DNA of 64,000 nucleotides, taken from Adiantum capillus-veneris (Eukaryota > Streptophyta > Polypodiopsida > Polypodiales > Pteridaceae). The notes beneath the pieces were generated by a model that searched no databases, had not been told where the DNA came from, and was given only the letters and a program-made list of their open reading frames with translations. The stretch covers positions 119,201,391 through 119,265,390 of the forward strand of contig CM043947.1 in the NCBI GenBank assembly GCA_014529385.2, written 5' to 3'. Position 1 is the first letter of the stretch; each line of letters begins with the position of its first letter. Shown in pieces: positions 11,791 through 23,304 of this stretch. The position numbers and the translations under genes are program-made.

Positions 11791-13246
11791 AATGAATGTA
11801 AAAACCTTGAACCCTAAACATAACTTTAATCTTCTCTTTCTCTCCTCCATCTCTTATCTCTATTTTTCTTAATCTCCCTTGCAATCAAGAAACCATAGAT
11901 CACACTGTTAACTACCTCACATCCTCTAGCCATGTGCGACACCTCGGTCTAGAGGTGCATGAAGATCAGAACCATCGGGTTATAATCTCGTCTTTATTGG
12001 TCAATGCCTATATTTGTGGGTACGAGAAATCTACACACCCACGTCTACATGAAAATGCACGTAGTAGACAAAACCCCTTTGTCTCTTGTTCAACTACAGC
12101 CATTCCCTAGTTTAAACTACCTGAAGAGATATGGTTGTAAGTGAAGCCACCATTTTGTGGTGTGCGCAGTGCAAGAGTGCTCCCGCTTCTCTAGAGTGCT
12201 TTGAAGAAGAGCTTCTTTATTATGCTTCTTGCTCAACATCCTTCACAGAAGCTCCTTGTTCGAGCGATTACTATGTACACTACATGCATGCCTCCATTCT
12301 GAGGTACTATGGCGTTGAAAGATTTCCAACCTAATGCCGCATCCATGGGGAGAAAGAGAGAGATAGACAGAAAGAGAGAGCGAGAAAGATAGAGAAGGTA
12401 GAGAGAAGAGCGTAGAAAGTCATTTCTGGACTCCATCTTGGGGAAGTAAAAAAAATCTTTTCAAAGCACTCTACAAAAGCCTCTGCACTCTCGCATTGCA
12501 CACCCCAAAAAATAGTGGCTTTGCTTACAATCATTGCTCTTTACCTACTTGCAAGCTCACATGCGCAAACAGTTTGTCTACGAGCCATTTGTACATGTGA
12601 GCTTGCAAACAACTACATTACCTAAACTCACATAAGCTACATGCAAACTACCGCAAACATAACCATAAACCTAACCTTGAATTTAAAACATAATCTTGAA
12701 GCTAAACTTAAATATAAAAACTAAATCCAAAATCTAATCTTTAATATAAACGTAAGCTCTAATCACTAACTGTCTTTAAAGATCCCTAACTATGCTCTAA
12801 ACCTTAAATATAGAGTTAAATCCTAAACCTAAACCAAAAGATTTAACATTAAATATAAACCTAAAACTCTTACTTAAATATAAAAGCTAAATCCTAAACC
12901 TATGACTCTCTCTCTCTCTCTCTCTTTATGTATATATGTTTCTCTATCTCTCATTCTCTCTCTTTCTGTCTCTTTCTCTCTCTTAATGTATGTGTGTTTG
13001 TGTCTATGTGTGTGTGTATCTCTCTCTCTCTCTAAAGATACATTAGTTGATAGAGCCATTGAGCTCGGAAGAGCTAGACATCCAAGACATTGATTGAGGT
13101 TCCATCAGAGGATCAAGACTACTCTAGTGTGATATAGGAGACACCCAGTATGTCTATTTACAAAGGTGGACATTGACAAATCTCTTCAAGGACTCATTTC
13201 TCTCTCTCTCTCTCTTTACTTTCTTTATCTCTCTCTCTACTTTCTT

Positions 13247-13334
<88 letters not shown>

Positions 13335-13432
13335 AAAATAACACGAGTCCTTTCTCATGCTTCACCACTTAAATTGGACTGAAAAAGATTCACCGTGTTT
13401 TTTATTTATTTTTAAAACCCCTCCCTTAACCT
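11791..13432. other. Upstream region of the CACTA transposase, repeat-rich
   Basis: Non-coding and parallel to 1900-3640. It contains a GA-rich stretch (12340-12400), a degenerate CTAAACC tract (12640-12900), CT runs near 12905-12930 and 13020-13035, and (CT)n followed by (CA)n at 13255-13330. No promoter element can be assigned firmly. Confidence 0.6.
13255..13330. repeat. (CT)n-(CA)n compound microsatellite
   Basis: A CT run to about 13298 followed by a CA run to 13330. The corresponding tract in the other family copy lies at 3534-3635, so the array is ancestral to both. Confidence 0.95.
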
Positions 13433-13969
13433 TTACATATCTAGTAAACCATCCATTACATGATCGCACAAACAACTGTCATAGTAATAACATGTGTTTG
13501 GACGCTCGGCCAAAGGTAAGATACGGGTAGCCAAGACTACACCATACTCCATGGTGTGTGGTGTGCTATTAAAGTATCCTCCGAGTGGCTGTCCATAACT
13601 GCGATACAAAAAAATCTTTTGAGGTGGAAGAAATTGTGCTAGCAGATACAAGTGTTCTGAAAAACCTCGCTTCATTGAATGTTCTACATAATAATATTGT
13701 GGCCCTTTGCCCATGGCTTAAGTTACCATCGCCAGATGGATATTGCTCCTAAAATGCTCTCGACCCCAAAGGGTCACCCGCGTCACTCTCTCCTGATATG
13801 TCCACCACTTCGTCTCAGTAATAGATGTTCCTAATTGTGAAAATAAATGACGTTCGTAACGGAGTAGTGTGGTTCTCTTATAAGACTCACTTGACTGCTG
13901 AAGATGTGCAATGGGTATAGCTAAAACCTGATCTTCATTATAAAACATAGCATATAATATGTATGACAC
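13433..13969 (-). CDS. Unrecognised ORF in CACTA element, one internal stop
   Basis: A minus-strand frame runs from 13969 to 13433 (about 178 codons) with a single TAA at 13718-13720. The tandem copy near 25190 has GAA at that codon, so the stop is a private mutation and the frame was probably open in the ancestor. Visible features: an aromatic, tyrosine-rich middle (GKGPQYYYVEH), a WWTYQERVTRVTLWGREHF segment and a C-terminal CYYYDSCLCDH. No signal peptide, transmembrane helix or known motif is recognised. The copy at 25089 shares only the N-terminal two thirds, because the duplication starts inside the frame near 13619. It could be an accessory CACTA protein or captured host exons. Confidence 0.4.
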
Positions 13970-16317
13970 ACCTTATGACAAAGTAAGATGTTGGCTGTAA
14001 ACTCTCAGAAAGCTACCGAAGACTTATACTGTGCACTCATTTTTTTAAAATAGAAACGCCGGTCTTTTATAGACCTACATTGATACCTGAACCCAATGGC
14101 TATGGGTTTGAATTACCCAAACTAATTGACATCTTTATTACATTATCTCACCTTGTAGTGATTGGCTTATCTCTACTCTCGTAATTTGTCCAATTGGATA
14201 GCTTTCTGACTATAGTCTCATGTGAGATATTGGTATTATGGATAAATGATTGTTTATATCCACCCAGTGCTAGAAGCAATAGTTCTTAAGTAAGTATGTG
14301 GACCGAATATCGACCTTTCGAAGTATGCAAAAAAACCTCGCTATCTACTACCATTTTGATAAGTGTGGCTCATAATAAGGTTTTTTTTGATATTCTTTGA
14401 TGCTATTTTTTAATATTCTTTTTACATTGGGCGTAATGGTCTTTACCTAGTGTTCACCCTAATAATGCTTGATACTTTTATTACGTTCATCTGAGCACTC
14501 CTCTACAAGCATCCTCTGTGGGTGCCTGTTGCAAGTTAACTTCTGCATACTGTGAGCGGGTTAGCAGGCTAGTACTGGAGCGATTGGATCTCAGTGTTGG
14601 CATCTCTCATCCGGATCTCGTGCTGATTGTAATCCCTAGAAAGGGGGTCTTTAAGGCCGACCTTGATGGTGGGAATACCTGGCCGATTTTGGAGCCCTTC
14701 TGCTAAGGAGTGGCATCATCACCTATAAAAACCTCAGAAGGTGAGTACTTATACTCACTTGGCATCGTGTTCTGTGACTACTGATGTGTGTTCAAACCTG
14801 GTTTGCTGTTGTGACTTCATCATGTCGAAAAAAATGACAAAGTATTGATGGAATCATCTTCATCTCCAAGTCTACAGGTTATCTATTTTTGCTGGTCTCT
14901 TGAAGCCTTAAAAACATTGTGATCTGGACAATTTTTGCTAAATTGAAGGTGCTTGTAGTGTATTAAATGTTGGTTAATTAGACAATTTTTTAAACTGACT
15001 CTATGGTTATGGGAAGTAGGTTTAATTGGTGTACTTGAAGAAATTTGGAAACTTTATCTGTGGCTAATGGCTACCAGATCTCAAGACTATGACGTGGTGT
15101 CACTGGTTGGTTACTATGGTATAGCCAGTTTGGGGAAAATTTGATGAGGTTGTTGGTGCATTTCATATCCGAATAATGTGAATTATCTGTTAAGATGCTT
15201 AAACTTGAATGCTTTTTAGTTACAGACATTTTTTGCCCGGTTTATTACCACTTACAGGGTATAACTTATGGATGCTGAATGCATATTGCCTTTAATGGGT
15301 TGGGTCACCAACTTTATAAACTCCTAAGCATGGCTATTTTGAATTTGCCCTTTACTTACTCTCTTCGTATCAGTACATAGGAGTATGATTTCATATCGGC
15401 ATGATGTTGTGTGAAAAAATATAAAAATGGTTTCTCTAGCATAATATGTAGACTTTGAATGAAATACTGATGGTACATTATGTACTCATTACTATGTGTG
15501 AAGGTCCTTTTACTAAGCCGATGATGTCTCGGTGGTTTTTGTTTTTGGCTAAGTGACTATCCCTGGGAAGTAGACCTTCCCTGTAGGTCTTACTAACATT
15601 GAATCAAAACTTACTTAATATGTGGTTACTCACGAAAAAGAGTCGGCAGGTCTCTGGTCTTTCTGGCTTGGATATTATTAAGCTTGGTATTATGACATGG
15701 CCTACCGTACAGGTCGGAGTCTATAGGTTAAACTATATATTTGGCTATCTTGAAGCTTTAAAAACAGTATAAGCCGGAGTGTTTGGCTAAAAGGAAGATT
15801 CTTAAATTAGATAAAGTGTAATGGTTTAAGCACTGGTTAATTAGACAGAATCTTTAAAATAACTCTATGGTTCTGGGATGTTGATTCTAGCTGGTTTACT
15901 TAAAGAAATTAAGGAACTTTTTCTGTTGTTGAGAGTTGCCAAATCTCGAAACTATTTTTATGGTTTCACGAGTTGGTTAATGAGGGACAACCAGATATGG
16001 GAAAATTGGTTGAGGTGGTTTTTGAACATCTGAATAATGGGATGTTTTTGATGGTTAAAATTAGAATGCCTTTTTGCCTGGAAATGTTAATTGCCAGGTG
16101 GATCACCTCTCTAAGTGTGTAACGTGTGGATACTGATGGATCTTGCCTTTAATGGGTTGGGTCACAAACTTAATAAAATCCTAAGCATGGCTATTTCTAA
16201 AACTTACCTTTACTTTCATTTTATCAGTACATAGCAGAGTGATTGCATACCTGCATGAGGATGTCCGGAAGAGTAAAAAAAATATATCTCCAGCATATTG
16301 TTTAGGCTTTTATGAAT
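13619..16317. repeat. Block A (part 1) of the CACTA internal duplication
   Basis: It aligns with 25089 to about 27800 at high identity with small indels. It includes most of the unknown minus-strand ORF, a segment near 14500-14740 with GC content above its surroundings, and two diverged units of roughly 0.8 kb (starting near 14870 and 15640). It is interrupted at 16318 by the Copia element. Confidence 0.85.
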
Positions 16318-16545
16318 TGTTGGAATTAGGGTTGCAGAGAAACACACACAGCTTGGAGAAGATGAAGGAAGCTCAAGGCACACAATAGAGAGTGTGTTAC
16401 TTAGTATGCAATGGAAAAGATAGATAGCCCTAGAGTGATGGGTGTATATACAATGCTCGGGGGAAAAACCCTCCTAAAGAGGGAAAAAATGCCTCGGCGG
16501 TCCTAGTGTGTTCACACATATCACTACCACATGTATATGGTAACA
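16318..16545 (-). repeat. Copia 3' LTR
   Basis: 228 bp; on the minus strand it starts TGTTACCATATACATG and ends CCCTAATTCCAACA. About 5% different from the partner LTR at 21216-21442 by hand count. A related LTR is at 40433-40661. Confidence 0.95.
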
Positions 16546-16556
16546 AATCCCCCCTG
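16546..16556 (-). other. Copia polypurine tract
   Basis: AGGGGGGATTT immediately upstream of the 3' LTR on the minus strand, the expected plus-strand primer of reverse transcription. The related element at 40423-40432 has an equivalent tract. Confidence 0.75.
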
Positions 16557-16639
16557 GAGTGATGCGGTGAATGAGAGCTGGCACATGAGTAAAGGGAAGT
16601 GCCATGCCCTGAGGACATGCTCAACCCACAAAGGGGAGT

Positions 16640-18740
16640 AAGCCCAAAGCTTTGCGGAAAGCTTCAAGCTTCTCACAAGACAATGCCTTTGTGAAAAGGT
16701 CTGCAAGGTTTTCCTGTGTTGGCACATAAGCCAAGCTGATCTCTCTTGCTGAGAGCCTCTCCCTGACATAGTGGTAATGCACCTCAATGTGCTTTGTGCG
16801 AGCACAAAAACTGGATTCCTCGCAACTGCCAATGCGCTCTGACTGTCAGTGTAGATAGTGTTGATAGTGTACTATCCAACACCAAAATCAGCCATAAGGC
16901 GTTTGAGCCATACACACTCGACTGTAGCTGTGAAAACTGCCTTGTACTCAGCCTCACAACTGGAAGTGGCCATAGTAGGTTGCTTCTTGCTCAACCATGA
17001 TATACATGAACTACCAAGCATGAAACAAAAACCACTTGTGGACACTCGCGTGGCAAAACAACCAACCCAATCTGAGTCCAAAAAAGCATGTAAGTCTAGC
17101 GGGAATGATCCCCCCTTGGGATAAAACAAGCCAAGATGTAAAGTGCCACTAAGGTAGCGAAAAATCCTATTGATAGCCTGCCAATGCTTAGACCTTGGGC
17201 TATGCATAAATTTGCTGACTTGTGAGACTGAAAACTGAATATCTGGCCTTGTGTTGCATACATAAATGAGGCAACCAACAACAGTTTGGTAAAGAGTGAC
17301 ATCAGCAGGATCGCCAGCACCATGTAGACTCAACTTCAAACGTGTTTCCATGGGAGTGGAAATAGGTTTGCAATCCTCAAGTATAAACTTACATAGCAAT
17401 ATCTCTATGTAACTTTTTTGGCACAAGGCAATATCACCATCACATTGCTTAAAAGATATACCCAAGTAATGATGCAACAGCCCCAAATCTTTCATCTTGA
17501 AAGTAGCATTCAAATCAGCCTTAAATTCAGCAATATGTCTCTCATTTGTTCCAGTGATCAACAAATCAACAACATAAAGAGCCACAATGAGAAGTACATC
17601 ACCCTCACGGTTTACATGCAATTTGCTTTCTGTTGGACTGTTACGAAAGCCTCGTTTAACCAAATGAGTGTGAGCTTTCTCATACCAAGCACGAGGAGAT
17701 TGCTTCAACCCATACAAAGCCTTCTTATATCTGCACGCTTTGTCCTCTTGTCCTATTATGACAAAACCGCGAGGCTGCGTTACATAAACTTCCTCAAATA
17801 TGTCACCATTCAAGAAAGCAGTAACAATGTCTGATTGATGTACATCCCGACCAAAATGAGCTGCCAATGCACATAGAAAACGCACAGTAGTCATACGACA
17901 AGTGGGAGCAAAAGTCTCTTCATAATCAATGCCTTTTTGCTGTGCATAAACCTTTGCAACAATTCGAGCCTTATGGCGATCGATCTCACCATCCAGCTTA
18001 CTTTTTAACTTGTAAACCCACTTCGTACCAATTGCCTTTTTGCCAGGAGGCAAATCACATAAAGTCCATGTGTCATTTTCTATAAGTGCATCGTATTCTG
18101 ATTGCATGGAAGCCATCCAATTTTTTGAATTTTGTGCTTCATCAAAAGACAGAGGCTCCTTAATATCATGTAAGGTAGACACAGCCAAAGGGCAGACAAA
18201 GCATAACAATCTGATGCATAAGATGCATGGCGAGAGCCTGAACGAGTACGACTAGACAAAGGTGCATCCAATTTATTGTCACGCAAAGTGTGCACCAGCC
18301 ATTTTGGCATACCTCTAGCCTGCTCATTTTCAGCCCTTTCCTCATCAAGTACATCATGTACATCTGCATCAATAATAGGCTGATCTGTAACATTTTCAGA
18401 AACCCCCATAGGTTGTACATTTGCCTCATTGGAACGTACATTCGTATTTCCACCACTAAAAAGAGGCAACAAAGTGTCATAAATGTCCCGTGAGCTTAAA
18501 TTACTGTCTTTAGTACATGACAGCAAGGGCTGAACAGAATCTTCCACAAACACTAGATCCCGTGAAACCAGAATATGCTTTGTTTGTGGATGACATAACC
18601 TATAACCTTTGCTTTCAGCACTATAACCAACAAAAATACATTTGATAGCCTTACCATCCAATTTTCTGCGCTGTGTTTGTGGCACCAAAGCATATGCCAA
18701 ACAATAAAAAACACGCATGTGCTCAATAGAAGGCTTTCTA
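16640..18740 (-). pseudogene. Copia pol 3' part: integrase tail, reverse transcriptase, RNase H
   Basis: From about 18740 the frame carries the post-integrase domain (HMRVFYCLAYALVPQTQ, FVGYSAESKGYRL). It then shifts near 18200 into RT (WMASMQSEYDALIENDTW, GTKWVYKLKSKLDGEIDRHKAR, VHQSDIVTAFLNGD, KALYGLKQSPRAWYEK) and RNase H (DLHAFLDSDWVGC, SSCEAEYKAV) to a stop at 16872. After a frameshift it resumes with the RNase H tail (ARTKHIEVHYH). The RT active site is LYVVDLL rather than the usual YVDD, so a catalytic aspartate is replaced by valine. The product could not reverse transcribe. Confidence 0.9.
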
Positions 18741-18769
18741 TCATGCCATGCTTCATATGGAGTAATAGA

Positions 18770-19630
18770 CTACAAAGCTTTGGTAGGACACCTGTTAAGT
18801 ACATAAGTGGCACACATGATGGCCTCAAGCCAAAAAGAATGCGGCAAAGCTTGACTTTTGACCATACATCGTGCCATTTCCATCAGTGACCTATTTTTCC
18901 TCTCAGCAACACCATTTTGTTGAGGTGTATAAGGCACTGCACATTGGTGTTTTATCCCATGACTAGCCATAAATGCATTGAATTCATGAGACATATACTG
19001 CCCCCCTCGATCGAAACGGAGGGTGCCCATAGTACATTTTGAGACATTTTCAGCCATAGCCAGAAATGGTTTGAAGCACATAAAAACTTCGGACTTCGCT
19101 TTAAGCGGAAATACCCATGCATGCCTCGAGTAATCATCAATGAAAGTCACAAAGTAAAGGTAATTGCCCAAGGATGGAGTTTAAATTGGCCCACAAACAT
19201 CACTATGCACAAGCTGCAACCTGCATGTGGCCCTAACTGAACCATCCTTTGGAAACTTAGAACGCTGCATTTTACCCAGAATACAGCCTTCACAAACATG
19301 TTTGACAGGTGCTTCCAGAGGTGGCAAAGAAGCAACCATAACACATCTGAAATAGCCCTTGAACCTGTAACAACATTTGCAAAATTTTGTCCACACTTGT
19401 CATACAAAGTAAGCTTATAAAACCCAAGGCACAAAAGGCCCGATGCAACAATTTCATCGCCAAAACTGAGATCATGAACTGTACATCCGTCATCCACAAA
19501 TTTGACTACTAGTCCAAGTCTAGCAAGTGTGGATACAGACAAGAGGTTCTTCTTGATCCCAGGGACATAAAGTGCATCAACAAGTGTGAAAGAACTGCCA
19601 TTTGTAGCAGTAAGCACAATCTTTCCAACT
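18770..19630 (-). pseudogene. Copia pre-integrase and integrase core
   Basis: It continues the gag-pol reading frame with breaks. VDALYVPGIKKNLLSVSTLA and the pre-integrase zinc region (HVCEGCILGKMQR, HSDVCGPI) precede the integrase core: TFIDDYSRHAWVFPLK, RFDRGGQYMSHEF, PYTPQQNGVAERKNRSL and WLEAIMCATYVLNRCP. The catalytic Asp and Glu positions of the core appear preserved. Frameshifts near 19330-19400 and stops at about 19172 and 18770 break it. Confidence 0.9.
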
Positions 19631-19632
19631 CC

Positions 19633-20853
19633 CTAAACTGGATAAGAGGCATTGTTGGTACAAGTGACTGAATTCCCATGAGGGACAGACTCGAGAGAGG
19701 TAAACAATTCAAGATGTGAGGTAATGTGATTTGTATCACCACTAAAGAAATACCAAACATGTGAATCTGTAGCAGCTGACAAGCATGCATCATGGACAGC
19801 AGGATTGTAAGTGCACTTTGCACTAAAAGCCCATTCTGCATCAACAGCAGCATTACACTCTTCTTTTACAGAAGACTCAACAATGGTTGCATTTGTAGTG
19901 GAACCAGCATTTGCAGTGGAACCACCCTCTTTCTTCTTAGGCTCTTTGGCCTTCAACTTAGGACACGACTTGATCAAGTGATCATTAGCTTTACAATAAT
20001 GGAAATGCATCTTCTTTTTGCCCTTGTCACCAGAATTGCTCGACAAAGTGTGGCCAGCAGAAGCATTAGGAACAAAAGTTTTGCCACTTGCAGTAGAACC
20101 ATAAGAAGTGGCTGCATTGCTGTTACCACCCTTTCTTTGAGAAGCAATAAAAGCCCGTTCAACTGCATGCTGTCTAGTCCTGTTTTTTCTGGAAAGCGAC
20201 TCTTGCAACAACAATGTGCAAAATGCATCAGACTTGACAACTTCTAGATTTCCTTGGGTCATAAATCTCCAAGTACTAGCAAAAGTCTGGTAAGAATCTG
20301 GTAAGGCATCAAGAACAATCTGCACAAGGGAACTGCCTGAAATGACTTCTCTTGCAGAAATAAGGTTCTCATTGATATCCTTGACACTAGCAAGGAAAGT
20401 GTCCATATCACCCTCCTCATGCATAATCTTTGACTCCAGCTCTTTACGTAGCAAAGCGATTTTAGCCTCATTGCGACTTGCATAAAGACCAGCCAAAATA
20501 TCCCAAGCCGGTTTTGCAAATTTTGCTGAACGGATGTGAGGAACAATGGTGCGCTTCATAGACAACACAATCAATGCATGAGCGTGCGCATCCTTAACAT
20601 CCCAACGAGCTTGTTCCGCCGTAGGCAAAACAACTCTAACAACAGCAATCCTTGCAGCAAGACCTGCAACATCCTCAACATCGCCTACAGTCTCAGAACC
20701 AGGACGTGCATCAATGCCCTACACAATATTCCAGACGCCCTTTGACACAAGAACGTGTTGCGTCATATAAGCCCAGATAGGGTAATTGTCCCCATCCAAC
20801 TTGTCCTCAGTAGAAAACATCTTGAACACATCTGTGTTGATGTTGTCAGCCAT
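19633..20853 (-). pseudogene. Copia gag and protease
   Basis: The start is ATG at 20853 (MADNINTDVFKMFSTEDKLDG...YPIWAYMT), the typical Copia gag opening. UBN2-type gag follows (AKPAWDILAGLYASRNEAKIALL). The frame stays open to 19633 except for TAG at 20719-20721, and ends at a second TAG where the sister copy (at about 957) has CAA. The knuckle reads FHYCKANDHLIKSC, with its first cysteine replaced by phenylalanine, whereas the fragment at 588 keeps it. The protease reads WYFFSGDTNHIT instead of WYFDSGATKHIT, losing the catalytic aspartate. Confidence 0.9.
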
Positions 20854-21201
20854 GGTAAATGCTGCACCTGATGTGAAAATTGCCCAAAAATAGGGGAAAC
20901 GGAGCAGGAACAACACGTGGTATATAGCAGAAATCGTGGAAGACTATAAGGCACCTGTTATGCAGAAAATGGCACTGACAAAAATTCTGTACAAAATGAT
21001 GAAATTGCGTGTGCAGACTTGCATGTAGTGGAAACGGAGACCGAAATGAGCCCGAATCAAAAATCTGAGCAGACTCAGCTCTACGAGCTATCCCGAAATA
21101 TTTTTCTATCTGTAAACGCTCGCCAAAGCTTACTAGAATCGGAGAAAGTGAGCAGGCATGTGCTGGAGCAGCTTGCGACTGAGCCCGAGAGGACGCAGCC
21201 T

Positions 21202-21213
21202 GCTCTGATACCA
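21202..21213 (-). other. Copia primer binding site (initiator tRNA-Met type)
   Basis: TGGTATCAGAGC on the minus strand, two bases inside the 5' LTR. This is the standard plant Copia site complementary to the 3' end of initiator methionine tRNA. Confidence 0.9.
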
Positions 21214-21215
21214 AT

Positions 21216-21442
21216 TGTTGGAATTAGGGTTGTAGAGAAATGCACACAGCTTGGAGAAGACGATGGAAGCTCAAGGCACACAATAGAGAGTGTGTTACTT
21301 AGTATGCAATGGAAAAGATAGATAGCCCTAGAGTGATGTGCGTATATACAATGCTCCGGGGAAAAACCTTCTAAAGAGGGAAAAAATGCCACGGCGGTCC
21401 TAGTGTGTTCACACACATCACTACCACATGTATATGGTAACA
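21216..21442 (-). repeat. Copia 5' LTR
   Basis: 227 bp, partner of 16318-16545. On the minus strand it precedes the primer binding site, so it is the 5' LTR and carries the element promoter. Confidence 0.95.
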
Positions 21443-22722
21443 TAAATTGCTTATGATATATCTCGTACTCGCTAGTATGTGCTAGCCCTTTTACTAAGCC
21501 TGTGATGGTCTCTTCGCTTTTTTGGGTTTTGGTTGATTGCCTATCCCTTGTTAGTAGACCTTCCCGACTCGTCTTACTATGATTGGACCATATTAGGAAC
21601 TTAAACATGGGTTGTGGGTTACTCCGACAAAAAGTGGTGACTAGTCTCTGGTTTTTCTGGCTGGTACGGGCTGGGCTAGTATCTGTTATTATGACCTACC
21701 CTATTGAGCATGATTTCTGAGAATGCCAATGCTCGACTGCACTAAAAAAGCAATTGGTTATCTGTCCAATTTTTGGTTTTTATCATAAAATGAACAAATC
21801 CGATGTGGTTGGGTATATGTTGGTGGAAATCGGCTGGGATGAGTAATGTTTTCGACTAGCAAGTATGTGGTACTGGCTTTTGGGAGGAATATGTCGACTA
21901 TGACATTGGAAGAGATTCAGATGTTAATATGGCTAAAGTATTTTTTAATTCTGATATTAATATAGTTTGTTAAATCCAAATTTTTCCCCCTGGATGTTCT
22001 ACTAATCATATTCATTACTATGCCGATCCGTTGTTTATTGGTTTTGCTTTTGCTAATATATCACAGAGGTCCCTTTTACGTATTGTAAGTGGGATAAAAT
22101 TCAAGGTCGAACTTTTTGCAAACATAACACGGATGCTACTTTATCTCTTCAAGAGGGTTTTTCCGTTAAAATATAATGGCTAGTATAGGATTATTTGACT
22201 CATGCTTACTTGGACTTGCGCCTATGGGTATTTTGAAACTATGGTTAGGCATTGAAAAAATATGGAACGAACTTAATGTATAGTAGCTATGAGGGGATTC
22301 TCTCTCCTGGATAGATTGGCTAAAAAAGGATTCTTATTATGGCTTTGTTTTAAACTTTAAAAAAACAACAAATTACGTTTAGAAGAATTGTTTGTTTTTT
22401 CATTGTGACATGGATAACAACTGAGATGCCCAACATCACCTGCATACAGTGACGTGCTAACAAATTGTTTTCTTATGGCTATGGATGTAGGTGAGGGCTA
22501 CCTTCTTTGATAAAAATGTTCTGTTCTATGTGGTAGATGACTGTTTTTAGTTCTCTTACCTTGAAGCAACATGACTCTAGAATTTGGGATGAATGTTTCC
22601 CATGTTTTACTTTGTTATCTTCAATACCTTGTACAAAATTTATTTTCAACTCCAAATAAATTATTGTACAAATCCATTGTATTTTCCTAGAATTATTGGT
22701 CTGTGAACATGTAGTGTTTGTT

Positions 22723-22800
<78 letters not shown>
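21443..22800. repeat. Block A (part 2) of the CACTA internal duplication
   Basis: Continuation of block A after the Copia insertion. It aligns to about 27810-29195. It contains a third diverged unit of the internal tandem repeat (starting near 21640). It ends in a (TA)n array (22727-22797) that in block B is only about seven units long. No gene is seen. Confidence 0.85.
22727..22797. repeat. (TA)n microsatellite
   Basis: About 35 TA units, against about seven in the matching place in block B near 29180, a length change since duplication. Confidence 0.97.
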
Positions 22801-22802
<2 letters not shown>

Positions 22803-23304
22803 TGCTACAAACACAATAAACGCATAAGAGAGATTGACTTGAATGTTTTTCTCTCTCAGACCTTAGTTCTAGTTCTAAACATCTATTACTGTATTATTTA
22901 TTATATGCTAATAGGTAGGGGTGCTATCACACAGTCTCAGTGGTCCACTTTGACCTAACAGGTGAAAGGTTCTAGCACGACCATTCCACTCTATTCTAAA
23001 GATTCTCGTTCGCACTTTCTAGAAATTCCTTTCTCCTTCTCATTTCACTAGTTTATTGCTTTTGTCTACCTGGTTAATGGAAAGCTCACTGCAAGAATAA
23101 AGGTGTGTTCTAACCCTGAGAAAAGAGCTCTGATTTTGGAGAAATTACGACTTGCTAAAGGAATAGAAAGCATCTTTCCTTATATCTCTCTTAGGATTAT
23201 GCCTTATCTACATAGAGCTGTAAAATTCAAAAAGAAGTTATACTCTATTTAAGATTTTTAGGTCTACTAAGCTCTTCCAAAATGATGTAATCTAGCTACT
23301 GTTA

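Larger units (their letters stand above)
16318..21442 (-). mobile_element. Full-length but dead Ty1/Copia retrotransposon
   Basis: A 5,125-bp element with LTRs of 228 and 227 bp starting TGTTGGAATT (plus strand) and ending GGTAACA. The primer site TGGTATCAGAGC and a polypurine tract lie next to the LTRs. The coding order on the minus strand is gag, protease, integrase, RT, RNase H, i.e. Copia. The flanking 5-mers are TGAAT (16313-16317) and TAAAT (21443-21447), one mismatch. The duplicate block at about 27810 reads ATGAATTGCTTATGATATAT without the element, i.e. the empty site. LTRs differ at about 12 positions. Key residues are lost in the zinc knuckle, protease and RT, so it is inactive. Confidence 0.95.

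Noticed and set aside
14518-14706. Plus-strand frame MGACCKLTSAYCERV... in block A
   Set aside because: The block B copy has an indel that destroys the frame, so it is not conserved as coding.
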